A DNA stretch of 64,000 nucleotides from Kappaphycus alvarezii (Eukaryota > Rhodophyta > Florideophyceae > Gigartinales > Solieriaceae): positions 620,001-684,000 of the forward strand of contig NADL03000002.1 in the NCBI GenBank assembly GCA_002205965.3, read 5' to 3'. The notes under the pieces were generated by a model. That model was not told the origin of the DNA. It was given only the letters and a program-made list of their open reading frames with translations, and did not search any database. Of this stretch, positions 25,761-37,206 are shown piece by piece. How positions within the stretch are numbered: position 1 is the stretch's first letter; every line of letters starts with the position of its first letter. The position numbers were made by a program, and so were the translations under genes.

Positions 25761-27337
25761 GAAGGGGTTTAGAGTGACGCAGTGGTTTAATTACAGTTAT
25801 TAACCGGAATTATAATTACTGGAACGGGAAACCGAGATCTCAATGGTATGGCTATATGCGCGTGTTTTATTTCTTTTATTTTACCGTGTCAAAATTAAAA
25901 TGAGGCAACAACGCGCAGGTAAGGAACGTTTCTACGTCTTCTGTTGTATTTAATCTTTTCGAATGGTGTTCGTCTTGCTTATTGATGCGTTTACTGCGTT
26001 ACCTTTAAGTAGAGAGTACGGAGAAGAAGATAAGCAATGTATTGCTGTCTTTTCTTTTACTCTACGAAGTTTCCAAGCGGCTTAGTATTTAGTTAGACTA
26101 TAAAATTTGACTCTTTACGACTCAGGTATGGGAAGGGATGAAACCAATCTGTTCTGTTTGATAAAGATGAACGTAAATACGTGAACACATCCCTCTGTAA
26201 GAATTTATTCGGCTTTTGAGGTTTAGACGTTGCTGATAGTGTTTGAAGAGAAGAAATTTCAGGCACTGTGCCTACAATACATATAATTACAATAAAAGAA
26301 CTACCCCCCGTCTTAGGAGGGGCAGGCCTGCTTAGGGGAGGGTGCAGGTTGGGGGCAAAAGTGTACCAATATGAGACTAGTATCTTCTTGAATGGCACTA
26401 AATCTACAAGGTAAGTGTTCTGCATAGTTCTCTTTGTGAATGCAACGATAATTGTGATTTTTGTGATACAAGGCGTGTCTGTCACCGATCCATATCTTCA
26501 ATAATCTATAAAATATGATATCCTAAATATCATTTACAACCAGAGCATGTGGTTAGGTCCCTGCTGTACTGAGACCCGCTTTTTGCAGCTAGTGATCAGC
26601 GCGACGGCGATCGGCGCGGAACTTAGATTACTGAAAGAAAAGACAAATGAAAAGTTAATTTCATTGAGAGGGGCCGGGGCGGGCCGCTCGGCTGTGCAAC
26701 GGACTTTTGTAGTCAAAAAGCTGCTATGCCTTTCGATTTGTGTGTGCTAAGAGAAGGGAGGGAGACGTAAAACGGCAGAATATATATATGTGACATCATA
26801 CGAAAATTCAGCGATTTCGATGCCATTGGCAGAGGCATTGCTTGCGCGCCAGCTACTCACAGATGGGGGCTAATAGGGTAAACAGTGTGTGGTTTACACT
26901 GTAATGTAAAGTATTTCCAAGCGACATATACGGGCCTAGAAATAAGTCCGCCCTCCCTGAGCCCTTTTTGATAAAACTATACTTTTTATTTCATAGATTA
27001 CAGTGGGGGATCTGACAAGAGCCCCGTCTAGAGGTCCGAAGGTTGGGTGTGTGCGCTGTTTTCAGTGATTCACCATGAGCGCGGTGTATTAGAGAAAAAA
27101 TGCCGAGATACTTGACTTAAGGATGCTTTGGATGCGAAAAAAGACTGTGCAGAGTGTAACTATAGACAACTAAGACATTTGTGCGCTCAGGAACGTCGGT
27201 AGAATGGGATAATGAAAAATTAATGAAAAATTCAGTTCAGTCACTTTCTTATTGCAGTCCTAATCCCAGGTTACGATTTTAACCTATTTGTACTCTACTG
27301 CTAACTCGAATAGGACTGCAAGAAAAATATGGTGGTT
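25761..27337. other. No gene recognised
   Basis: A mixed stretch. There is a GC-rich island at 26,560-26,720 within AT-rich flanks, and an ORF on the minus strand at 26,093-26,485 with no known domain. I looked at the island for spliceosomal, 7SL-type and RNase P RNA signatures and saw none. Confidence 0.3.
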
Positions 27338-27599
27338 TGTGTATCAGCGCCTTAGTTGCATATTGTGGTCGTCTATTGCTATGGCTATCTGCTCGGGAAC
27401 GCCAATGCACATGAAATAAGTGGACCATCCGGTTAGTTCGTCGGATCCTACAGAGGAAACCATAGAAACTATTTGATTTAAACTGTGTAGGGGCATCATA
27501 ACACCTGACAGTGAAATGTTAGGATTTTACCTCTATAAATACTCGACCCGCCGGCAGAATTGACCAACCGCGGCGATAGGGGCATCTGTCACCTCTACA
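27338..27599 (+). repeat. 5' LTR of the copia element
   Basis: It starts TGTGTATCAGCGCC and ends CTCTACA. It shares long matching blocks with 33,529-33,834, such as GTGGACCATCCGGTTAGTT, ATTTGAT and TAGGATTTTACCTCT. Divergence between the copies is substantial, implying an old insertion. Its first ~85 bases stay open in a frame that reads VYQRLSCILWSSIAMAICSG, see the 33.2-33.6 kb entry. Confidence 0.75.
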
Positions 27600-27614
27600 G
27601 GTTATGGGTCTACC
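27600..27614 (+). promoter_or_regulatory. Primer binding site, initiator tRNA-Met anticodon-half type
   Basis: GGTTATGGGTCTACC directly follows the LTR. Copia-group elements prime from the anticodon half of initiator tRNA-Met, whose complement begins GGTTATGGG (established for Drosophila copia). The first nine bases match that expectation exactly and the remainder is diverged. Confidence 0.7.
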
Positions 27615-27769
27615 ATGCACCGGCCCCAGAGAAACCTCGGACGATCACCGACGACCTGGCGCAAATCAACCAGAAAGCAGCACGCAGCCGTCGATAGTCA
27701 CTCTGTAACCACATTGAAGAAATCACAAGCACAGCTTCTATAGCCGAAAAAAGAAGCCTGCCACGAACG

Positions 27770-28620
27770 CACGATGGATGATCAACAAATGGACCTCCAC
27801 AAAGCTGTCCTCACAGGCGATAACTACAAAATATGTCACTTAAAAATCAGAAACAGAGCAAAAAACACAAAATAAACACCATTATCACATAAAATGTACC
27901 ACTTCCTGATTGAGCTCGGCCGAACTCCGAGCTCGGCCGACAAAGGCCAGAAGAATCATTCCCTTAACTCTCTTGCCATAGATATTAGACAGGACCTCCC
28001 AGAAGTTCTTCAGCAAGATGCCGCATGACATTGTGAACTAGATTTCCATGATCAGCCAGTCAGATCAGACCCCGGAGAGACACCAATTACTCATCGATGA
28101 AGCCCGCAACTTTCGCTACGATTCTAGACACATGCTGGACGACTATGTCCGAGCTCGTATGAAGCTAAGACGTAGAATAATAGATGATGAAGTACCAATC
28201 ATCAACCATAAACGCACCACAGTTAACCACATCTTCAGAGGCTTGATAAAACACTCGAACTTAAGTTCACAGGTTACCCTATTATTCGCGCAGAATCTCG
28301 AGTGCGTCCGATCCTTAGAAACATAGATGCAAACGTTCATCTCACTCATGGCTGCTCATGAAAACTATCTACAACGCAGGAAAGCACACGCTCCCAAATC
28401 CAAATGTTGCTCAAACCACCGCACAAAAGGGGCATGCACACATCAGAAGAATGCAGGGCACGGAGAAACGCAATCAACCGCGTCCAGACAGGAAACGCAC
28501 GGGACGGAAACACCCTGCAAGCCAGTCAACGCCAAACAACGAAGGCGTACACCGCGAAATACGCCAAAAAAACTCGGATGGACATCACAAGAATTACGAC
28601 GAGGATAAATACGAAGAAAA
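27770..28620 (+). pseudogene. Copia gag remnant with zinc-knuckle-like motif
   Basis: The best stretch is 28,048-28,326, a helical basic/acidic segment containing TPERHQLLIDEARNFRYDS. Just after it, 28,395-28,465 reads as CSNHRTKG in one frame and HTSEEC in another. Together they look like a copia-type zinc knuckle interrupted by a 1-nt change. The capsid-like region 27,770-28,040 is interrupted by stops. Confidence 0.55.
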
Positions 28621-30319
28621 ACAGGGGCAATCAGCTCCAGTCGCATTCGCCTGCAACTCTGCCGATCCCGGTCTGTCTGCCGACCCCATAAAGACACATT
28701 TGACTCGTACATTCTTGACTCAGCGCGCTATCCGTGCTATATACACAAAAAATAGTACAACAGACAAGAAAACAATCGGAGGTCACATTTTCGGATGAGA
28801 CAAGGGTTCGAACCATCGGAAACGTACCAGAAACATGCGTACCATTGGCGGAACTGAACTCAAGATAACAAAGCTGGCTCACGCACCTACGTACGACGTG
28901 AAACCACTGTCGGTCCGCCAGGTGGCCCAGGCGAACAATTGCGCAATAACTTTGGTGCCCGACAGCAGTTGCATCTTTATGCTGCAATAACTTTCGAAAC
29001 CTAGGTTGATCATGGCAGACATCGATGTATTTGACGGCCACTATGGTTGGAACTTCAGCAAATGCCCCAACTGGAAGCACAAAATGCACAGAGCCCATTG
29101 CACACCATAGACAGGTACTTCCGCAAGAGAACCAAACCCGCCATGGTCCAGCGCATAAGAACTCAGCTGGAGACGGTTCCAACACAATAGGGCATGGTCG
29201 AAGAACAGCAACTGCATGTACACACAAAAAACAGCGACACACACCGCCAAGCCGTGTGGTGTCAGTCAGACGCAGTAATACAAAGCTTCGCGTATCCGGA
29301 TCACCCTTGGACATACAGCCACACCGGAAGCAGCAGATATACAGTACACACAACTGAAACCTACGCCTCAACCATGTCGCCCCAGCCAAGCTCACTCAAT
29401 TGGCACATGTGCCACTACCCTTAGGCTTACTAACGATATTAGCCGAATCCACGGCCCAACATCACGTCAAAGCTGCTAACTGAGACACTTCGAGAATTCC
29501 CCTAACACAGGAAATACTCCTAGACTGCTCCGGACACAATATTATCACAGACAAAGCGGGGCCATTCCAATCAATAATGGCGAGACACAGGGAATTCATT
29601 TCATTTTTCGGATTTCCACACGAGCATAAGCGTTTTCGCATTACTCAAGCAGCGGAACCGCTACAAAGGAAATGGAGGACCTAAGGACTAGCGAGGCTTG
29701 AGGGTTTTAGGCACTGCTTGATTTGTGCTCGTCTGCTACTTTTACAAGACGCAAACTACAAAAAAACTTTCTTACACTGAATCAATAATGATTCCCTCGA
29801 GTCTCTTAGTAACCAGTTGAGTGAAATTCACTGCCACTTAACATGTGTTTGTCATGTGTCCAACGTCAGCTGTATTTGCTGATCCGCTCCCTTCCTATAT
29901 CTCAGTTCTAAATACTTGAATGTGAGTAGCCCACAACTTGGGGCTTCACGAAACACACAAATACAGGCATAAGAACATATACAGTGGAGGCTAGCGGAGA
30001 CATAATGGCGTACATGGGGTCATAAGGGCGGGGACAGTATTTACGGCGCATATGCACATAGGAGTAAAGCAAGCGTAGCTAAATCAACTAAAACTCGTAA
30101 GCAGGGAATTCCACGAAGTCATTCCCTCAATCTCAAAACATCCTTCCATCTCTTTCAACTTCGGAAAGGGCACAGAGAATTGATTGGTTTAACTCCTCAT
30201 GGCTTGGAAAGACTCATTTAAAACATGACAATACAAGGAAACGATCACATTAGAACAGAAACGACTCTAAACTACATATCCTCACAACAGTGACGCAGAT
30301 TGAGAGATACTTCGGGAAT

Positions 30320-30640
30320 TACAGGCGAAAATAAGACTCGATAATGGCAATCAATACATGACTACTGTACTCTCAAACACTACGGGCACGACCCACATGC
30401 ATCGAACCGGCTACTCCACACACGCCACACGAAAACAGAGTTGCAGAAATGCTCAACCGCACCCTCATGTCACGCGTCCGAGAAAATGCACACGGAGACG
30501 GTTCCATTCACTATTTATTTGGCCTACTTCTTGCAGGATAAGGTCACTAAAACAAACGCCACTCTCCATCGAATCATACGAGACATTACTCGCCAAATCC
30601 GGCACGATCTTCGCACATAATATTCACCATTCCCCACAAG
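30320..30640 (+). pseudogene. Copia integrase core remnant
   Basis: 30,330-30,370 reads RLDNGNQYMTT, matching the integrase block that carries the second catalytic Asp (SDNGxEY). 30,405-30,490 reads TPHTPHENRVAEMLNRTLMS in another frame, matching the block with the catalytic Glu and conserved NRT. The two are separated by a frame change. The N-terminal HHCC region upstream (about 29,000-29,400) could not be delimited. Confidence 0.7.
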
Positions 30641-30949
30641 ATCACTTAAGCTTTACCAATTCAGAATGTGCGGGGAACAATGCCACATACCCATCGTGAC
30701 GGACATCAAGAAGAAACAAACACCAGAGGAACATTGGAGCGTTACCTCAGCGGACCCGATGGAAAACACTACCCTGTCATCGACCAAACCAACGGTCAAC
30801 TGGTCGCCGTAAGGGTAACTGATTTCCAGCATTGCAATCCAAACTGCCGATCCCCAGCTATTTTACTTCCACGGCATACCCCCCCGAGACACACTACCCA
30901 CGTATCAATGCTCACCATGCGAAACAGTCTCAAGCAAATTACAATGGAC

Positions 30950-31840
30950 TCACAGATAAAGCGGAACCCACGGCACAAAGAAAAGGCTTCTACATCACTC
31001 CTCCAAGCAATCTACGAAGAAAAGAACGTCTTCAGGGCTCCGACCTGTGTCACATTGCATACGAAAATGAAGTACGCATACACATACACTTTGGCACTTT
31101 TCGCCATATACACCGGTCAGAACTTCTGCGAAATGCGAAAGGATATAAACCCTTCGTCATCCCTACACACAAGTGCGATGCGCAGAGTGAGGTATCGGTG
31201 CACAAAGCCTGCATCAACTACCCTGGACATCTACTCTGACTGAGTGAGAATTTCGATCCTGCCGAATTGGCGGTCAACACCGCAGACAGGGACGGCATTT
31301 TCCTCCTCAAATCTATTTCCAAATTGCAACGCAGAAATATAAACAAATATACCTCAAGAATTCATTTCACAATGAAAAGTACGAGAGCAACTCTTTTTTA
31401 TCTTGACACACTAGCCCCATTTGATTGTCCTAAGGAAAACACGGACACGTTCGCTAAGGTTGTCAAGAACATATCTAGAACCCTAAAAGAAACTAAGATA
31501 TTCTAAAAAGATATTCAAGCTTTTCTCCAAAGAAATGGCTACCGAACCATGGCGAGCGACCGCAATGTCTACATCTGTACCGACAGAGAACACAAAATAA
31601 TCCTCTCTGTCACAATAGATGATTTTTCAGTGGCTTCTACAAACTGAGGAATGTATACAGAACTTCTACGTTCCAGATGAATGCCCTTGGAGCAGCCAAA
31701 CACATCATTGGGTGATTGGTGCAGCAAAACAGGTAAAAGAGGCTCACACATATCATAAAATCGCGTGTCACACAAACAATCATCAACAGCCTTCGGCATC
31801 ACAATTGAAAGCCTTCCAAAACGCTATTCCTATCAAGAAA
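30950..31840 (+). pseudogene. Copia reverse transcriptase remnant
   Basis: 31,535-31,635 reads NGYRTMASDRNVYIC and then IILSVTIDDFSVAST. This is the copia polymerase active site (TIDDF for YVDDF) with its preceding conserved block. The following 31,640-31,840 resembles the thumb/connection in mixed frames. Upstream (30,950-31,250) the fingers are only weakly visible. Stops and shifts rule out activity. Confidence 0.65.
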
Positions 31841-31844
31841 GTTG

Positions 31845-32350
31845 GAATTCTATGTGTACCTTCTGAATTCTTTCTGATTGTTGAGTGAGATACTAAGTCT
31901 ATTTCAAGACCATTACGTATCGCTTGAAAGGTGTCAATTTAGTTGTTCTATGCGTTATGATCCTTATTTACAGTATTACATTACGCTTTTGCGTCCTTTT
32001 TTGTATGCCTCAAATGATAACGGGAATCTCAGTCAATTGCCCATCAGTCAGTGAGCCAAGGATCGGCTTCTTCAGCCGACAAGTGGCAATGTTTGAGGCT
32101 GTGTTGCCTGTACGAGGGGGAACGCCAAGGTCTGCTGTGGCCGTGTGTGAATGGGAGGGCTTGAACGGTTGACTCGCCTGATTCCGGTAGTTGAGAAGGA
32201 ATCTCAGATCACGAGGCTGAATTGTGTGGACAACGGAGTTGCACCACACGGCAACCTTAGAACTCTCATTTGAAGTACCTAACGTACCCAAGAATACATA
32301 AGTTGGTCCGAGCAAGCTGCAGTAAAAGGAGAGGTAGGTGGGCACCTGTC
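31845..32350. other. Probable insertion interrupting the copia connection/RNase H region
   Basis: Copia homology stops near 31,840 and resumes near 32,380 with GMSGYLVDSTRPDLANIAG. In other copia proteins these two parts are nearly adjacent. The intervening ~500 bp shows no copia similarity and no gene I recognise; a minus-strand ORF spans 32,010-32,345. No terminal repeats were identified. Confidence 0.45.
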
Positions 32351-32379
32351 GTCTCAGAATTTCAAGTCAGAAAAGATGT

Positions 32380-33015
32380 CAACGCCATTAAATACTTGGA
32401 GTTACACTTGGGCAAAAAGCGTTAACCATATGTGAGCATCATAGGAATGTCTGGGTATCTCGTGGATTCGACAAGACCCGACCTCGCAAACATCGCGGGT
32501 ATGCTGGATAAAAGAACACACATTCCCACAATAAGGTACTGGAAAGCCCTCAAATAAGTGGAATGATGTCTCAAACATATGGCCACCATGAGATTTCTCT
32601 ACAGAACGGAACCGGTTTCACTCCAAGCGCAATCCGATACCGATTATTCCTCCTGCCCAGACACCCGTAAGTCAACCTATACCCCAATTGTTTACCACGA
32701 GAACCCGGTATCATGGTGCTCATTTAAGATACGCGCCGTAGTCAACAGCACTTGCGAGCCGAATAAATCGCAGCCAGCAACAAAATTGGGTAAACAGAGT
32801 GGATACAACAGCTGTTAGAAGACCTCGGACATAGAAACGCCAAAATCATCCTCCACGAGATGGACAATCAAGCGGCCATTGCCGTCGCACGAGCCAGCTC
32901 CGCCACCAAGCATTCTAAGTATAGGGGAGTCAAGTACAACCACATACAAGAAGCTGCGGAGGACACTACCATAGAGCTCGGGCAAACACCTTACGCAATG
33001 TTACAGGCTGATATC
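32380..33015 (+). pseudogene. Copia RNase H remnant
   Basis: Reads GMSGYLVDSTRPDLANIAGM (32,445-32,505), then LKHMATMRFLYRTE, then SDTDYSSCPDTRKSTYTPIV with NPVSWCSFKIRAVVNSTCEP (32,630-32,760). This is the standard copia RNase H order. Downstream, 32,800-33,010 continues in other frames with an AIAVARA-like piece. The first catalytic-type Asp (SDTDY) is retained, but frame shifts follow. Confidence 0.75.
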
Positions 33016-33159
33016 TGACCAAGCCGCTATCGCCGGACCAGTTTCTGAGACACTGTGCAACGCTCAGCTTAACGCAGGCAATCCATTCCACCATACTCAG
33101 GGCTGCGAAGACATCGTAACCTCATTCTTACATATTTACTGGGCTGTACCTTAGTATAG

Positions 33160-33634
33160 AGACAGCTTCGCCCCGCAGATATCCTTGTCCACCCTTGCCG
33201 ATCCGAGCAACGAAGAAACACGGCCTGTCGCGTGTGAGATTACCGTCGTGTCCCCTTTCAAAGCCGCCGTCCGCACCAAGACCACCTCGGCCGCTGGCGG
33301 TGCTGCCGCATTGCCGCACCGTGACAAGGCACGGGACCAGGAACGCGAGCTGTCGCGCCGCTCCCCTGCCCCGTCCGACACCACGACCCGTGCACCTGTC
33401 TTTACGTTTCAACCGATTGCGTTTGATTCTCTCGGTGCGCCTGCCCGACAAACTCTTGTTTTGCTTGAGGAGTTAATCCCGCCAATAGCGCGGAGGTATA
33501 ATACGAATGCAGGCGTGATACGGCGGCGTGTGTATCAGCGCCTTAGTTGCATCATTTGGTCGTCTATCGCTATGGCTATCTGCTCGCGCACGCAGCTGCA
33601 TATGACCGACGTGGACCATCCGGTTAGTTCCTAG
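33160..33634 (+). pseudogene. GC-rich coding block running into the copia 3' LTR; resembles a reverse-transcriptase C-terminal tail
   Basis: A continuous open frame (no ATG at its left end) is clearly GC-richer than the surrounding copia sequence. Its C-terminal part reads FQPIAFDSLGAPARQTLVLL, then VIRRRVYQRLSCIIWSSIAM, and stops at 33,632-33,634. The pattern (FxPhaxdxxG..., then an RLS...A block) resembles the C-terminal tail downstream of many non-LTR-type reverse transcriptases; that likeness is my inference. The last ~100 bases of the frame lie inside the LTR and are also open in the 5' LTR copy. Confidence 0.4.
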
Positions 33635-33834
33635 CCCTATAGTCGGATCCTGCAGTGGACACTGTAGAAATCATTTGATGCAAACTTTTCAGCGTTCATC
33701 GTGGCACCTGATATATACATACATGTACATACATACATATGTATGTAGTGTAGATATGTAGTGTACTGTAATACTAGGATTTTACCTCTTTTAATACCCA
33801 ACTCGCCGGCGGCAGTGACATCGGTAACCTCTAT
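33529..33834 (+). repeat. 3' LTR of the copia element
   Basis: Pairs with 27,338-27,599. It is longer because of a TACA/TATG-type microsatellite at 33,713-33,770 that is absent from the 5' copy. No purine-rich tract precedes it; the GC-rich open block sits there instead. Confidence 0.7.
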
Positions 33835-34120
33835 GTCGCGCGAGTTTTGTGTTGCGCGACAGTGAGAGTCGCTAGTTGATTGGCCCGGTGTGCTCGTACA
33901 GTATACAGTACTACTGTACACTGTACGAGCGGGAAGTGGGCTCGTAAAGTGTACAGTAGTAGTGTACACTGTACTTGAACTGTACTCGAGTAGAAACCCC
34001 GGACCGGCCGCCCCTATAAGAGAACGAGAGGGCTGCAAGAGTCCAGGGGAGGGAGAAGGTAGGTTCCGCATGGCCGACAAAGAAAAGAAAAGCAGAGTAA
34101 ACAGAAAAACAAGCATTTCA
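33834..34120 (+). repeat. 5' LTR of gypsy 1, with duplicated GTAC motif
   Basis: Runs TGTCGCGCGAG to CAAGCATTTCA and has TG...CA ends. It matches the 3' LTR closely except for about 48 extra bases in the 33,895-33,985 region, where the GTACAGTA/TACACTGTAC block is present twice. A short TATAAG at about 34,015 could be the promoter core. Confidence 0.85.
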
Positions 34121-34137
34121 TGGTACCGCATCCAAGG
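34121..34137 (+). promoter_or_regulatory. Primer binding site of gypsy 1
   Basis: TGGTACCGCATCCAAGG lies directly after the LTR end, with the expected TGG start complementary to a tRNA CCA end. The identical string follows the presumed LTR end of gypsy 2 at 42,532. The priming tRNA would have to end CCTTGGATGCGGTACCA; I do not know which tRNA that is. Confidence 0.8.
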
Positions 34138-34139
34138 TC

Positions 34140-34985
34140 GACTATGAGCATGAACGATTCCCTGAGACCCCACGTTTCCTTCAACGGTTCCCCTTCTTCC
34201 AACGTCGCGCGTTTCCGTTTCGCGTACGAGAAATGTAGTCATGGCGGGAAAAGCGACGAGGAAAGGCGCTCCGATCCTTTGCCACCTCGAGGGCGCAGCG
34301 TTTGAGCGTTACTGCGAGGCTTCGCGATAGACGGAGCGTTGGGGGAGGAGGCGAGGACTATTAGACCGTTAAGGCCAAGCTCATCGAGGATTTTGGGAAG
34401 ACCCCGAAGCCGAAAGAAGAATTGCAGAAGGCTATCAACGCTAGGTTGGACCCGAAGGACTTATCGGGCTCCCTGGTGCAGTTGGACGCCATTTACAAGA
34501 GAGTTGGATTCAATGATACCGCTCTTCGGCCTGCTTCGGAAAGCAGTGGCAGAAAATCAAGATATGGCGCAGTTTATGTTTAGAGCTCCTGCGGACTACA
34601 AGGAGCTCAAGAAGGCAATCACGACTTCGTAAGTGGAAAGAAGACGTTCTACGGAGAAGAAAGTCAAGGAGCATCATCGAGTGAAGCGCCGAAGAAGATC
34701 CTCCAAAGGCCGGATGCTCGTAGTTCTCAGCATCTGGAAAACAAGGTGGATAAGTTGGAAGACCAATTCGCTGAACTATCGTTGCTCGTGAAGAAGCAAT
34801 TCGACGGAACGAAGCCGCCGATGAAGACGATGCGGATTATTTTTGCAGCTATTGCAACCAGAAGGGCCACGGAGCGAGCCGTTGCCCGCATAATCCGCAT
34901 AGAGATACGCGCTGTACAATTTGTGGGAGAAGAGGACATTCGGAAGCAACATGCTGGTCCAGAACCCTCGTGGTGATGATCAGCG
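34140..34985 (+). pseudogene. Gypsy 1 gag with two CCHC zinc knuckles
   Basis: The frame from about 34,143 (MNDSLRPHVSF) is broken several times. Two intact tandem zinc knuckles are read at 34,848-34,970: CSYCNQKGHGASRC and CTICGRRGHSEATC, both with C-x2-C-x4-H-x4-C spacing and in the same frame, typical of a nucleocapsid. Other pieces, such as the helical segment 34,746-34,840, lie in a different frame. Confidence 0.75.
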
Positions 34986-35960
34986 AGGAGGAGTTGCTAG
35001 GGCCCGGTCTGAGTCTGGAGAAGAATTGAAAATGAAGAAGCCGAAGGACGATGACAAGGTCGCCGTTTTCAGGAATCTCGCAAAAAGGACGTGGTTGCCG
35101 CCGCGAAGAGAAGTGCGGACGGGCAGCACCCTCCCGAAACAGCGGAGGGAAAACTTGATGGATCTTGATGCCATCTTGAACAAGGCCCCTGCTAATCGTC
35201 CGCCGATGATGGCTCCCGTCCCAAGAAGAAGACTAAGAGAGGAAACCGCAAGTCGAAGAAGAAATCCGGTGGACTTCAGGATCATGTAGGAAGTATAACG
35301 TGATCGCTGAACTGGCTTCCGCTGCCACAGGAATGAACTTCGGGCAACTGTTGCGCGGGATGCCGAGGAGGCCAGAAATTTTAAGGAGATTGTTATCCAA
35401 GAGGTTACCGGTTACACAGGCGTCGATGGTTAACTCTTCAGGAGGTCCACGCCGACTCAAGGTAGTAGCCGTGAAGTTGTATGGAACGGAGACTCATGCC
35501 CTTTTGGACACGGGTGCAGTTCCTAACCTGATCTCTTGGGACCTCTGCAAAAGGCTTGCCCTCACCCGACGGAAACCGATCGTCAGGTGACAGTAGCAGA
35601 CGGAACTGTCGCCGAGGTTCTTGGTTGTTCAAAGGAGTGCCGTGTCTTATGGGTCAATGGTTGTGCATCTTGAGTTCCTGGTGTCAACAATGCCCCGTTT
35701 GACGTTATTGTTGGAAGCCCGACTTTGGAAGCCCTCCAGACGCGCATCGATTATGCACTCCAACACGTCACTTTGGTTATTGGAGATGAAGAGGTTGTGT
35801 TGCCATTCGTCAACGAGCCGTCCAGAATCAATGGGGCTCAGACGGATAGTGAGGACTTCACGTCCCCCAAAGGTTCAGACGATGAGGAATCTCTCCACCT
35901 TTCTCGTCGTCTAGCGAAAGCGATGGTGGATCGGAACCGAACAAGACCTGGTCTTAGCCA
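34985..35960 (+). pseudogene. Gypsy 1 protease region
   Basis: 35,440-35,590 encodes ETHALLDTGAVPNLIS, a retropepsin active site (L-L-D-T-G-A), within LKVVAVKLYGTETHALLD. Gypsy 2 has the matching segment VVAVKAYGTETHALLDTGAV. The frame fails at 35,590 (a stop where gypsy 2 continues), and the remainder to 35,960 continues in other frames. Confidence 0.8.
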
Positions 35961-36239
35961 TCATTAAAAGGAACCATACGAGCCTGATCTACCTCGCTCG
36001 ACGAAGACTGAAGTTAAGAAGGAGGTAAAAGAGGAGGTGGACCGCTCGGCTCTATTGGCCTCGAAGCTGGACCACCTCGAAGAGAAGAATCAGAAGGAGC
36101 TGGCGAAGCTCTCAAGGAAACGGATGTCATAGCTTGGGACATTCACGACCTGGAGCCTGCTATGTGCCGGTGGTACATTCTTTCGAGTTGACGGACGAGA
36201 CACCGATACATTCGAAGGCCCGCCGAATGCCGCCGAGGC

Positions 36240-36850
36240 ATAACGAGGTCGTAAGAAAGAAGTGAAGGAATTATTGGAAGCTGGAATCATTACGCCGTCA
36301 AGGTCCGCCTGGTCCTTTCCGGTCGTGATAGCCACGAAGAAAGACGGAAGGCCCCGGTTCTGCGTCGATTACCGTCAGTTGAACAGGGTGATGAAGCCAG
36401 ACCGCTGGCCGTTACCGAAAATAGAAGAAATCTTCGATGAAACTCTCTGGCGCAGAGTTCTTCACAACACTGGACCTTTACACAGGATGCTGGCAAGTTA
36501 GGATGTCCGAAACTTGCAAGGAAAAGACGACATTTGTCTCTCGATTTGGAACGTACAAGTTAGAGTTAATGTCTTTAGGACTTATGAACGCTCCAGCGAC
36601 GGTTCAAAGGATGATGAAAGAGGTCCTTTGCGGGTTACTGTTCGCTTTGGTTTATGTCAACAATGTTGGTACATTCTTTAAGAAATTGGAGGAACACATA
36701 GCTCATTGCAAAGAGGTGTTCAGGAGGATCAAAGAATCCAATCTGAGGCTGAAGGTAACCAAGTGCAGCTTTGCTTAGTCAGAAGTGAAGTTGCTCGGTC
36801 ACATGGTCAATTCAGGCGGTGTAACGGTGGATCTCGATAAGATCAAAGAC
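36240..36850 (+). pseudogene. Gypsy 1 reverse transcriptase, catalytic motif destroyed
   Basis: 36,262-36,440 encodes LLEAGIITPSRSAWSFPVV, then KKDGRPRFCVDYRQLNRVM and WPLPKIEEIFDE, the standard gypsy fingers and palm entry. After a frame change, 36,440-36,778 gives FFTTLDLYTGCWQVRMSE, FVSRFGTYKLELMSLGLMNA and the active site as LVYVNNVG. YVDD has become YVNN, removing both catalytic aspartates of the motif. A stop at 36,776-36,778 interrupts LKVTKCSFA from the SEVKLLGHMVN that follows. Confidence 0.85.
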
Positions 36851-36939
36851 ATTGCGGAAGCTCCTGTGACGGAAAGGCAACAGAACTCAGGAGTTTTCTA
36901 GGGCTCGCGCAGCACTACTGACGGGTCATAAGGGGTTTG

Positions 36940-37206
36940 TCGACAGCTCAGCAGTGTTTAACGCAGCGAAGTCTATCAAGAAGGCTTTCGAGTGGACTTC
37001 GGAGATGCAAGAGGCCTTCGAATACTTGCAGAGGAAACTGACCACGCCTCCAGTATTGGCGTTTCCGGATTTCAATTCTCCTTTCTTGGTTGAGACAGAC
37101 GCCTTTTCGGAAGCCCTTAGGGTTGTTCTCTAGAAGAAGAAAGAAGACGGAAAAATACATCCCTTTCAGTTCGCTTCTCAAACGACGACGACCAGGATGA
37201 GATTGG
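36940..37206 (+). pseudogene. Gypsy 1 RNase H fragment, truncated
   Basis: Reads NAAKSIKKAFEWTSEMQEAF, then YLQRKLTTPPVLAFPDFNSP, then TDAFSEALRVVL before a stop near 37,131 and KKEDGKIHPFQFASQT. It parallels gypsy 2 at 44,840-45,070. Similarity ends near 37,200; the second half of RNase H and all of integrase are absent. Confidence 0.75.

Larger units (their letters stand above)
27338..33834 (+). mobile_element. Ty1/copia LTR retrotransposon (degenerate, about 6.5 kb)
   Basis: The element is bounded by two related repeats (27,338-27,599 and 33,529-33,834). Between them, plus-strand remnants occur in copia order: gag with a zinc-knuckle-like motif, integrase, reverse transcriptase and RNase H. 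A primer site of the initiator-tRNA-half type follows the 5' repeat. All domains are split by stops or frame changes. The 3' end abuts the next gypsy element without a spacer. Confidence 0.8.

Noticed and set aside
26530..26760. GC-rich island as a structured RNA gene (spliceosomal, SRP or RNase P)
   Set aside because: None of the conserved sequence blocks of those RNAs is visible; a covariance-model scan would be needed to reopen it.
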